Shown here: positions 24,396-32,309 of the stretch, one piece after another | Layout: every line of letters begins with the position of its first letter | Position numbering within the stretch: the stretch's first letter is position 1 | Source of the DNA: Bacteroidales bacterium | Lineage (GTDB): Bacteria; Bacteroidota; Bacteroidia; Bacteroidales; P3 | Assembly: GCA_016292015.1 (NCBI GenBank) | Contig: JAEEZY010000029.1 | Span: 62,001 to 126,000 of the forward strand | Reading direction: 5' to 3' | DNA: 64,000 bases | The notes under the pieces: generated by a model | The model's database searches: none | What the model saw: the letters and a program-made list of their open reading frames with translations, nothing else | Told to the model about the DNA's origin: nothing | Translations under genes and position numbers: made by a program

Positions 24396-25970
24396 ATGCC
24401 TACATTAAACTGGATTGGCAAAGACAAGGTTGTCACTCACCATAATGATGTGCCGTACCGTGTGCTCAACCGAAATTATACTTTTGGGGACACGCCCAAT
24501 AGTGGCAATATGATTATTCATGGCGACAATCTGGAAGCACTAAAAGCCTTGCTCCCTGAATATGAGAATAAAATTAAGTGCATATATATCGACCCTCCTT
24601 ACAACACGGGAAACGAGGGATGGGTGTACAACGACAACGTAAACGACCCTCATATACGAAAATGGCTCGGCAAAGTTGTCGGCTCCGAATTGGATGACCT
24701 CACTCGACATGACAAGTGGCTTTGTATGATGTATCCGCGACTTGTACTACTGCAAAAACTTCTTTCGGAAGATGGAGTCATTTTTATTTCAATAGATGAT
24801 AATGAGCAGGAAAAACTCAAACTAATTTGTGATGAGATATGGGGCGGGCAAAACTTCGTTGGAATGTTAACTTGGGAATCAACAACCCAGCCAACAAATG
24901 TAGGAAAGGCAAAATTTAATCTACAAAAGAAGGTGGAACCAATATTTATGTACCGTAAGAGCTCATTAAGGTGTACATATATTCTGGAAGAGTTGGAAAG
25001 CGAATGTAGGTATCCACACATTGGGAAACATGGAGCTTGTAGATTTGAAATAATTGAAAAATCAGATGCAGGTGGATATAACAGAGAAACCATGAAATTC
25101 CCGATTCTTGGGCAATATCCTCGCAATGGCAAAAGATGGCAAATAGGTAAAGATACCGCCGAGGAACTGGTGAGAGAAGGAAAAGTTGAGATTGTTGACG
25201 GAATAGTAAAAAGGGCTGTATATCCAGAAGATGAAATAGACAAAAGAAGGTTTAGGCCTTTTTGGTCGCACTTCGATGCGAAAAACTATGGTACAGCAGA
25301 AAGTGGGAAAGATCTTTTGAACAAGATTATGAATGAGGCGACAGGGTTTGACACGGTAAAGCCTCCGCAACTAATAACAGAACTATTATCGCATTTTCCA
25401 AAGGACTCCATTATTCTCGACAGCTTTGCCGGGAGCGGCACCACAGCTCATGCTGTCCTTAATCTCAACAAGCAGGATGGCGGTAACCGCAAGTTTATCC
25501 TTGTGGAGATGATGGATTATGCAGAGGAGATAACTGCCGAGCGTGTACGTCGTGTGATGAGTGGTTATGGAAAAGGTAATAATAAAGTTGAAGGCACAGG
25601 TGGCAGTTTCGATTTCTATGAACTTGGCGAAACTATTTTCGACCCCGTAACTGGCAACATAAACGACAATGCTGACACAGAGGCTATCCGTCGTTATGTT
25701 TGGTTCAGCGAAACCAACTCTGACTATACCAAACCGAAGAAAGGCGATCATCCCTACTTACTCGGTTCTTTCCAACACAATAACTACTATTTCTACTACA
25801 AAAAGGGAGAAGAAACTTGCCTCGATTGGGATTTTCTCAACACTTTTACAAAAAAAGACAAGTCCGAAATGTACATTATTTATGCCGACCGATGCGTGCT
25901 GACCGAAGATGAGATGATGCGGCTAAATATAAGATTCAAAAAGATACCAAGAGACATTAAACGCGTATAA
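24396..25970 (+). CDS. Type III restriction-modification methyltransferase (Mod)
   Basis: A 524-residue beta-class N6-adenine DNA methyltransferase. The catalytic motif IV DPPYNTG is at residues 66-72 and the S-adenosylmethionine motif FAGSGTT comes after it, near residue 343, the order of the beta class. The region between holds the variable target-recognition domain (about residues 150-290), which sets the methylated sequence. With the adjacent Res it forms a type III system. The ATG at 24396 gives the family N-terminus (MPTLNWIGKDKVV). The reading frame is open 42 codons further upstream, through the A9 run and palindrome, which may matter for phase variation. Base composition is AT-richer than the neighbours, which suggests horizontal transfer. 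Confidence 0.93.
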   Translation: MPTLNWIGKDKVVTHHNDVPYRVLNRNYTFGDTPNSGNMIIHGDNLEALKALLPEYENKIKCIYIDPPYNTGNEGWVYNDNVNDPHIRKWLGKVVGSELDDLTRHDKWLCMMYPRLVLLQKLLSEDGVIFISIDDNEQEKLKLICDEIWGGQNFVGMLTWESTTQPTNVGKAKFNLQKKVEPIFMYRKSSLRCTYILEELESECRYPHIGKHGACRFEIIEKSDAGGYNRETMKFPILGQYPRNGKRWQIGKDTAEELVREGKVEIVDGIVKRAVYPEDEIDKRRFRPFWSHFDAKNYGTAESGKDLLNKIMNEATGFDTVKPPQLITELLSHFPKDSIILDSFAGSGTTAHAVLNLNKQDGGNRKFILVEMMDYAEEITAERVRRVMSGYGKGNNKVEGTGGSFDFYELGETIFDPVTGNINDNADTEAIRRYVWFSETNSDYTKPKKGDHPYLLGSFQHNNYYFYYKKGEETCLDWDFLNTFTKKDKSEMYIIYADRCVLTEDEMMRLNIRFKKIPRDIKRV

Positions 25971-25971
25971 C

Positions 25972-28620
25972 ATGGAGCTTAAAGACTATCAAAAATCGAA
26001 CCTTGACGCATTGGACCGTTTCCTGTCATGCGTTGAAAAGTCACGCACATTGGCAGATGCTTTCAATGAATTCTGGCAAACCAATAATCCGCCACTCACA
26101 CCATTCCCTGGATCAATTATTGAACCATATAAGAACAACGTAAAGGGGGCGCCGCATATCTGCCACAAAGTGCCCACGGGGGGAGGAAAAACCTATATTG
26201 CATCTGCTGCTTTGAAAGTTGCAATTGACCATCTTAATCCGCTTTACAAGGTTGTAGTGTGGCTGGTTCCCTCAAATGCCATATTGGAGCAAACCTTACG
26301 CAATCTGCGCAATAAGCAACATCCATATCGTCAGCGTATTGATACCGATTTTCAAAACCGAGTAGAGATATTCGACAAACAACAAGCTCTTACTGGACAT
26401 GGGTTTAATCTGACAGCTGTTCGGGAGAATCTTTGCATTTTGGTAATGTCTTTTGACTCTTTTCGTACAAGCAACAAGGAAGGCAGGAAGGTGTATCAAG
26501 AGAATGGGTATTTGCAGTCATTTGCACCTCTTGTGTCTTCTCAACTCGAAGGCGATGACGAGGTGCAGTTAATGAAAGTCTTGCAAGCTGTTCATCCAGT
26601 AGTGGTGGTTGATGAAAGTCATAATGCAACATCTGACCTGTCGGAGCGGATGCTCAACGATTTATACCCATCGCTTGTGCTGGACTTGACGGCAACGCCT
26701 CGCGAAAACAGCAACATCATCTGTTTTACCGATGCCTTGGAGTTGAAACGCAACAATATGGTGAAACTGCCTGTTATCGTGTACAACCATACTAAAAAAT
26801 CTCAAGTTATAGATTCTGCCCTGCACCTGCAAAGACGACTAGAGCAGACGGCTAATCAGGATGGGAGCGGTAACTACATACGCCCGATTGTTCTTTTCCA
26901 AGCCGAATCCAAACAGCAAGGTTCTGAAGACAGAGAAACTTTCGAAAAGGTAAAAAACACCTTACTTTCACTAAAAATACCGGAAGAACAAATAAAAATC
27001 AAAACAGCCGACATCGACGAACTGAAAGACGTCGATTTGATGTCGCGAGATTGCCCGGTTCGTTACATTATAACCATTAACGCCCTCAAAGAAGGTTGGG
27101 ATTGCCCGTTTGCTTATATTCTGGCTTCGCTGGCAGACCGTTCTTCCAGTGTGGATGTTGAGCAGATTGTGGGACGCGTATTACGCTTGCCTTATGCACG
27201 GCGAAACCATAACGACATTTTAAATCTAAGTTATGTTCTAACAGCGTCGGCCAAATTCCAAGAAACACTTGATAATGTTGTTAAGGGCCTGAACCATGCT
27301 GGTTTTTCAGACAGAGATTATCGTGCAGTTAATACAGCAGAACCACCATGCGAAGCAGAAAAACAACCAGTAAATCCTGGATCTTTATTCCCTGGAGATA
27401 AAACTGAAGAAGTTCCAACAAATGATGATTTTGATTTGACACAAATCACCTTTAAGGCAGACGAATACGAGCATTACACGTCATGTTCAACAAAGAACGA
27501 AAAACAACCCCCAAACAGTTCTGCCATATCCTCTGTCGAAAATATTATAGGAAACGCCCAGAAACAAGCAGAGGAAATGAACAAACAAATTGAAAGTAAT
27601 GATGATGTTTTTATGGTAACGCCTGAAATCGCACCGCAAGTAAAAACAGCCACAATACAAACAATATTTGCCGATTCTGCAAAACAGGTGGTTTTGCCGA
27701 TGTTTTTTATTTCAAATGATTCTAATCAAGAAAGTCTCTTTGGAAGACCATCTGAAATAAAACTTGAAGGCCAACATCTCCTCAAAACATTCAAACTGTC
27801 AGCTCAATCCGCTGATATAACTTTCGTTACTGCCGAAAAAAAGATGTATGAGGTTGATATCGATGAAAAAACTGATGAACACACTCCTAGATACAAAGAG
27901 ATAAGAGGCAAAACTTATGATTTTATCCTTGATTATATTCGAAAAGCAGAAACATCTGAGGCCAAACTATTACGCTGCTCACATGTCGTAGCGGAGACCA
28001 TGGGGAAAATGATTCCTCTAACACAGAAAGACATTCAAGGATATGTTGCACGTATCTTTGAGTCTTACAATGACGAACAACTTGATGAATTTACGGATCA
28101 TCTTCAGGAATATACCGCTGTTATTAAGGAGAAAATCCTAGCTTTAGAAGAAGAACATAAAGAAAAAGAATTTCGAAACATGATCGATACCGATCTAATC
28201 TTTACCAAAGCTGCCTATTCTATTCCAAATAAAATCACATTGAAATCACCATCACAGAGCATAATAAAGATGTTGCATACAAAAGAAGAAGCCATTAATG
28301 GATTTGAGGCTGATGTCATCAATGCCGTGGCAAATCTGGAAAGTGTGGAATGGTGGACTCGCAATGTTGAAAAACGTGGATTCTATATAAATGGATTCAT
28401 AAATCATTATCCTGACTTCATCATAAAAACGAAAAAGGGCAAAATTGTACTTCTCGAAACAAAAGGAGATCATCTGGAAGCCGAGAAAAAAATACGACTT
28501 GGAAATATTTGGGCGAACAAGGCTGGCAATGAATACCGGTATTGTTTGGTGTACGATAAACGACAAGTAGAAGGCTCATACACAAAATCGGATTTTCTGG
28601 ATTTAATGAAAAATTTATAG
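25972..28620 (+). CDS. Type III restriction endonuclease subunit (Res)
   Basis: An 882-residue superfamily 2 helicase-nuclease that needs Mod to cut unmethylated DNA. Walker A is KVPTGGGKTYIA near residue 66, the DExH motif is VVVDESHN (about residue 213), and motif III is LDLTATPRE. Motifs V and VI are INALKEGWDCPFAYIL and VEQIVGRVLRLPYARR (about 365-405). The C-terminal PD-(D/E)xK nuclease is seen in HYPDFIIKTKKGKIVLLETKG near residues 808-830. All parts look intact, so the enzyme is probably active. It starts one base after the mod stop and is AT-rich like mod. Confidence 0.94.
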   Translation: MELKDYQKSNLDALDRFLSCVEKSRTLADAFNEFWQTNNPPLTPFPGSIIEPYKNNVKGAPHICHKVPTGGGKTYIASAALKVAIDHLNPLYKVVVWLVPSNAILEQTLRNLRNKQHPYRQRIDTDFQNRVEIFDKQQALTGHGFNLTAVRENLCILVMSFDSFRTSNKEGRKVYQENGYLQSFAPLVSSQLEGDDEVQLMKVLQAVHPVVVVDESHNATSDLSERMLNDLYPSLVLDLTATPRENSNIICFTDALELKRNNMVKLPVIVYNHTKKSQVIDSALHLQRRLEQTANQDGSGNYIRPIVLFQAESKQQGSEDRETFEKVKNTLLSLKIPEEQIKIKTADIDELKDVDLMSRDCPVRYIITINALKEGWDCPFAYILASLADRSSSVDVEQIVGRVLRLPYARRNHNDILNLSYVLTASAKFQETLDNVVKGLNHAGFSDRDYRAVNTAEPPCEAEKQPVNPGSLFPGDKTEEVPTNDDFDLTQITFKADEYEHYTSCSTKNEKQPPNSSAISSVENIIGNAQKQAEEMNKQIESNDDVFMVTPEIAPQVKTATIQTIFADSAKQVVLPMFFISNDSNQESLFGRPSEIKLEGQHLLKTFKLSAQSADITFVTAEKKMYEVDIDEKTDEHTPRYKEIRGKTYDFILDYIRKAETSEAKLLRCSHVVAETMGKMIPLTQKDIQGYVARIFESYNDEQLDEFTDHLQEYTAVIKEKILALEEEHKEKEFRNMIDTDLIFTKAAYSIPNKITLKSPSQSIIKMLHTKEEAINGFEADVINAVANLESVEWWTRNVEKRGFYINGFINHYPDFIIKTKKGKIVLLETKGDHLEAEKKIRLGNIWANKAGNEYRYCLVYDKRQVEGSYTKSDFLDLMKNL

Positions 28621-28652
28621 AGTCATCGATGTAATCATACATTATCGTTTCT

Positions 28653-28835
28653 ATGCCACGAAAGAACAAATACCGCCATCAGGATTGGATTGCCATGCGC
28701 ATTGCTGCCCGATATGATTTGGTCGAGGAGTATAAGACTGCTCGGCGGCATGGGCGGAGTCCGTTGCAGGCTCTGGAGGAATGGGATCTGCTGACGGAAG
28801 AAAACTTGAAGCTGATTCTTGACCAGTCTCGATAG
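28653..28835 (+). CDS. Small hypothetical protein downstream of res
   Basis: A 60-residue, strongly charged, soluble protein (PRKNKYRHQDW..., ending ENLKLILDQSR) that looks all-helical. Its ATG is 32 bases after the res stop, on the same strand. Its base composition is closer to the host genes than to the AT-rich mod and res. I do not recognise a family. It may be a host gene the island landed beside, or a small accessory to the restriction system; the sequence does not decide. Confidence 0.5.
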   Translation: MPRKNKYRHQDWIAMRIAARYDLVEEYKTARRHGRSPLQALEEWDLLTEENLKLILDQSR

Positions 28836-29041
28836 AAAAATGTAGCCCGAATTAAGTGTTTGGAAGTTTTTTGTAGGATTTTGAATGTTTTTTGTGGGGT
28901 TTTGAGGGGGGATATGGGGCTTTGAAATCACCCTTTGCGGTGGGGAGGATGGGTTGATGTGGTGGTGGTTAAGTGATTAATATTTTGATTTGCTGATTAT
29001 TGGTTATGTTTCCCGTCGTCTTGTCTTTTGATGAATTTTGC

Positions 29042-29069
29042 CGACGGTTAACGGGTTAACGGTGATTTC
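29042..29069 (-). repeat. GAAATCACCGTTAAC repeat, copy 2 (inverted)
   Basis: On the minus strand this reads GAAATCACCGTTAAC, then CC, then GTTAACCGTCG. It is inverted relative to the left copy at 24025. Confidence 0.8.
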
Positions 29070-29356
29070 ATTTGCAAAACAAGAGAACGTTGGGAGGTTG
29101 ATAAGATGATAGTTTGATAAGGAACGGTTAATTTTGTTTTTGAAATTCCATTGCAGAATTGGGTTGGGGACTTTCATTTTTTTCAAAAATCGGTTCAAAA
29201 ATTGGAGATTTTAGTTCATTTTTTTCTGATTTTATACATCATTTTATTCAAATATTATAAATGTTAAAAATTATAATATATTGTAATATAATAAGTTATG
29301 CGTAACTATACTACTTATATATATTTTGTTTGAGCGCACACTGGCTAAAGACATAA

Positions 29357-29385
29357 GAAATCACCGTTAACCGTGTTAACCGTTG
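29357..29385 (+). repeat. GAAATCACCGTTAAC repeat, copy 3
   Basis: GAAATCACCGTTAAC, then CGT, then GTTAACCGTTG, in the same orientation as the left copy at 24025. Confidence 0.8.
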
Positions 29386-29391
29386 ACTTTT

Positions 29392-29422
29392 TTGCACGGA
29401 CCTCCGCGCTAGCTCCGTGCAA
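29392..29422. repeat. Hairpin in the right flank
   Basis: TTGCACGGA at 29392-29400 pairs with TCCGTGCAA at 29414-29422 around a 13-base loop. Another CCGTGC follows near 29437. There is no T-run, so it is not an ordinary terminator. Confidence 0.6.
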
Positions 29423-29718
29423 GCTCTGGGCCTGGACCGTGCGTATAAGACTCCCTCTTCCCCACTCTCTGGTTAGATTTTTTGGGGGAGGGAGAATTAC
29501 TGGCGGGAATATTATTTGAGGATGAGTTATTTATAATAAATATCTTTGTTTTGACGATAACTAACCAGGGTTTACTTTTGCATCATGATTCGAATCAGTG
29601 CATGCACAGAAAAAAAACGTCAACTGACTAAAAAACAGACCACAGTCCCAACGGAAACCATCAACCCCTATCAACAAAAAACAACAACCATCATGACAAC
29701 CATCTCCTACAAAGCAAA

Positions 29719-29751
29719 AAAACAAGGGCGACACACTTATGTATGCCGCCC
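29719..29751 (-). terminator. Intrinsic terminator of hppA
   Basis: On the minus strand GGGCGGCATAC pairs with GTGTGTCGCCC, including two G-U pairs that would be A-C mismatches on the plus strand, and is followed by TTGTTTTTTTGC. The strand-specific wobbles support transcription from the minus strand. Confidence 0.75.
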
Positions 29752-29773
29752 AGTTGTTGTGGTTGTCAGCCTT

Positions 29774-32203
29774 TTATTTCTTTTTCTTCTGATCAACGCG
29801 CATCCTGTAGAACGAGCGGTAGACGAAGACAAGTGCAATCACCAGGAATATCACTCCGAACCAGGGAGCCATGCCGCGGAAGCCTTCGCTGATGGCTATC
29901 TCCATAGCCAGCACTCCGAAGAGGGTGGTGAACTTGATGATGGGGTTGAGTGCTACAGAGGAGGTGTCTTTAAAGGGGTCGCCTACGGTGTCGCCCACAA
30001 CCGATGCGTCGTGCAGCGGAGTGCCTTTGGCTTTCATGTCGACTTCGACAACCTTCTTGGCGTTGTCCCAAGCACCACCGGCGTTAGCCATGAAGACGGC
30101 CTGGAAGAGACCGAATACGGCTATGGAGATGAGGTAGGCGATGAACAGGCACACGGCGTTCTGGCCACCGATGCTCTCGGGGGAGGAGAGGCAGGCGAAG
30201 GCGAGGGCGAAGCAGAAGATGGCGATGAAGATGTTGATCATGCCACGCTGAGCATAGTTGGTGCAGATCTTCACCACTTCCTGGCTTTTCTGAGTGTCGG
30301 CTTTCTTGGGAGCGTTGGGGTCGAGCTTGATGTTGTCCTTGATGAACTCAACAGCACGGTTGGCACCAGTGGTGACAGCCTGCATGGAGGCGCCGGTGAA
30401 CCAGTAGATCACGCAGCCGCCAAGGATGAAACCGAGGATGGAGTAGGGGTTGAGCATGTTCAGTATGCTCTCGGGCTCGATGCCGAGGGTCTTCTGAATC
30501 ATGAGGATGAGGGAGAAAATCATCGTGGTGGCACCTACGACGGCGGTTCCGATGAGGACGGGCTTGGCGGTAGCCTTGAAGGTGTTGCCGGCACCGTCGT
30601 TGGCTTCGAGGTAGTATTTGGCTTTCTCAAAGTCGGGTTTGAAACCGAACTCGCTTTCCACCTCACGGGTGGTCTTCTCGATGTCGTCCTCGATGAGGGA
30701 GAGCTCATAGACGCTCTGGGCGTTGTCGGTCACAGGGCCGTAGCTGTCGACGGCGATGGTCACAGGACCCATGCCCAGCATGCCGAAGGCGACGAGGCCG
30801 AAAGCGAAGATGCTATAGTAAACGCCGAAGACCGGCTCGATGTTGAAGGCTGTGGAGGCAAAGTAGGCGATGACCATCAGCACGAAGAAGACCATGCCTG
30901 TCCAGAAGCCGCCCATGTTGCCAGCTACGAGGCCGGAAAGGATGTTGAGCGACGCGCCGCCTTGCTCGGAGGCTTTGACCACCTCTTTCACATGTTTCGA
31001 GGTAGGCGAGGTGAAGAGTTTGGTGAACTCAGGGATGAGAGCAGCGCCGAGGGTGCCGCAGGAGATGATGATGGAGAGTGCGAGCCAGAGGTTGGGAACG
31101 AGAGCGTTGACCGCTTCGTTGTTGAGGATGAAGTAGGAGGCGAGGAAGGTGCCGCAGATGGAGAGTATCGAGGTTATCCACACGAGAGAGGTGAGGGGCT
31201 GCTCGAAGTTGATGTCGTCGGCGTTTTTGTATTTGGCTTTGGCGATGGCACCGTTGATGTAGTAAGCCAGCACGGAAGCGATGATGCCGAGGATACGCAT
31301 TGCGAATATCCACACCAGCAGTTTAACCTGCATGGAGGGGTCGGGGACAGCGAGGAGGATGAAGGAGACAAGGGCCACGCCGGTGACACCGTAGGTCTCG
31401 AAGCCGTCGGCGGTGGGTCCAATGGAGTCGCCAGCGTTGTCGCCGGTGCAGTCGGCTATGACTCCTGGGTTGCGCGGGTCGTCCTCACCAATCTTGAAGA
31501 CCACTTTCATAAGGTCGCTTCCGATGTCGGCAATCTTGGTGAAGATGCCGCCAGCGATGCGGAGGGCGGAAGCACCGAGGCTCTCGCCGATGGCGAAACC
31601 GATGAAGCAGCTGCCAGCCAGATTCTCGGGCATGAGCAGAAGGATGACGAGCATAAGCACCAACTCGACGCAGATGAGTACGATGCCGATGCTCATGCCG
31701 GCACGCAGCGGGATGTTGAGCAGGTCGAGGGGTTTTCTTCTAAGCGAGGCGAAAGCCATGCGTGCGTTGGCGTAGGTGTTCATGCGGACACCGAACCAGG
31801 CCACACCGTAGCTGCCGAGAATGCCTACCACCGTCCAAGCCAGGACGAGCAGCACGCTGCCGAACGGCATGTGGCTCAGCACTCCGAAATAGAGCGCCAT
31901 GGCGGCTCCGATGAAAACGAACAACAGGAGCAGGAACTTACCCTGCTGTTTGAGGTAGGTGGAGCAGGTCTTAAAAATCACGTTGCCGATTTCAAGCATC
32001 GACTTGTGGGCTTTCAGTTTGCGGACTTTGCTGAACTGCCAGAATCCGAACAGCAATCCGATAATCACAACGGCAAAGCCCCAGTAGAGGATCGACGCCT
32101 CGCCGCTCTGAGCGAATCCGGCGGGCATTTCGAGGTCTGCCTCGCTGGCAAAAGCGAAAACGGGCGCTGCCAGCGCAAGTAGTGTTGTTGCTAATTTCTT
32201 CAT
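29774..32203 (-). CDS. hppA: Membrane-bound pyrophosphatase (ion-pumping, HppA)
   Basis: An 809-residue integral membrane protein with about 16 membrane helices that couples pyrophosphate hydrolysis to H+ or Na+ export. The active-site block reads DIGSDLMKVVFKIGEDDPRN followed by GVIADCTGDNAGDSIGPTADGFETYGVTG (about residues 225-275), with further acidic clusters in GPVTDNAQSVYELS and DTVGDPFKDTSSVALNPIIK near the C-terminus. The K+-dependence site reads GNTFKATAK, with Lys where K+-dependent enzymes have Ala. A hydrophilic insert rich in charged residues precedes it. Transcription starts from the box at 32246-32253 and ends at 29719. Confidence 0.95.
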   Translation of the reverse strand: MKKLATTLLALAAPVFAFASEADLEMPAGFAQSGEASILYWGFAVVIIGLLFGFWQFSKVRKLKAHKSMLEIGNVIFKTCSTYLKQQGKFLLLLFVFIGAAMALYFGVLSHMPFGSVLLVLAWTVVGILGSYGVAWFGVRMNTYANARMAFASLRRKPLDLLNIPLRAGMSIGIVLICVELVLMLVILLLMPENLAGSCFIGFAIGESLGASALRIAGGIFTKIADIGSDLMKVVFKIGEDDPRNPGVIADCTGDNAGDSIGPTADGFETYGVTGVALVSFILLAVPDPSMQVKLLVWIFAMRILGIIASVLAYYINGAIAKAKYKNADDINFEQPLTSLVWITSILSICGTFLASYFILNNEAVNALVPNLWLALSIIISCGTLGAALIPEFTKLFTSPTSKHVKEVVKASEQGGASLNILSGLVAGNMGGFWTGMVFFVLMVIAYFASTAFNIEPVFGVYYSIFAFGLVAFGMLGMGPVTIAVDSYGPVTDNAQSVYELSLIEDDIEKTTREVESEFGFKPDFEKAKYYLEANDGAGNTFKATAKPVLIGTAVVGATTMIFSLILMIQKTLGIEPESILNMLNPYSILGFILGGCVIYWFTGASMQAVTTGANRAVEFIKDNIKLDPNAPKKADTQKSQEVVKICTNYAQRGMINIFIAIFCFALAFACLSSPESIGGQNAVCLFIAYLISIAVFGLFQAVFMANAGGAWDNAKKVVEVDMKAKGTPLHDASVVGDTVGDPFKDTSSVALNPIIKFTTLFGVLAMEIAISEGFRGMAPWFGVIFLVIALVFVYRSFYRMRVDQKKKK

Positions 32204-32245
32204 TATAAGATGTTTTGTTTGTTTTTCTGCTTATTCAAATCTGTG

Positions 32246-32253
32246 CAAAGGTA
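32246..32253 (-). promoter_or_regulatory. -7 promoter box of hppA
   Basis: Minus-strand TACCTTTG matches TAnnTTTG, 42 bases upstream of the hppA ATG. It is divergent from the argS box 30 bases away. Confidence 0.6.
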
Positions 32254-32283
32254 CTTATTTATATTTAATGCACAAAAAAAACG

Positions 32284-32291
32284 TATCTTTG
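32284..32291 (+). promoter_or_regulatory. -7 promoter box of argS
   Basis: TATCTTTG matches TAnnTTTG. The likely transcription start lies downstream of an in-frame ATG at 32268, which rules that codon out and supports the ATG at 32310 as the argS start. Confidence 0.6.
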
Positions 32292-32309
32292 CACTCTAAA
32301 TATAAAAAT

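Larger units (their letters stand above)
28836..29773. other. Right flank of the restriction-modification island, 940 bases without a gene
   Basis: No conserved protein is visible on either strand. The region starts with G/T-rich low-complexity sequence (28850-28930), then holds two GAAATCACCGTTAAC repeats in opposite orientations, a very AT-rich stretch (29195-29335), a hairpin at 29392-29422 and the hppA terminator near 29719-29751. A partial GAAATCACC also occurs at 28924. An open frame on the plus strand from about 29585 runs antisense to hppA and is judged spurious. Confidence 0.65.

Noticed and set aside
23844-29773. A transposon or prophage around the restriction-modification genes
   Set aside because: No transposase, integrase or phage gene is visible between the acyltransferase gene and hppA.
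29585-32182. An 865-codon open frame on the plus strand opposite hppA
   Set aside because: It lies entirely opposite the intact membrane pyrophosphatase gene. Its predicted protein is an odd acidic Glu/Asp/Gly/His-rich composition with no domain, as expected from the complement of a GC-rich, helix-coding gene. The minus-strand promoter and terminator also fit hppA only.
32268-32309. Upstream ATG start for argS at 32268
   Set aside because: It lies before the -7 promoter box at 32284-32291, so the transcript would not include it. The ATG at 32310 gives the family N-terminus.
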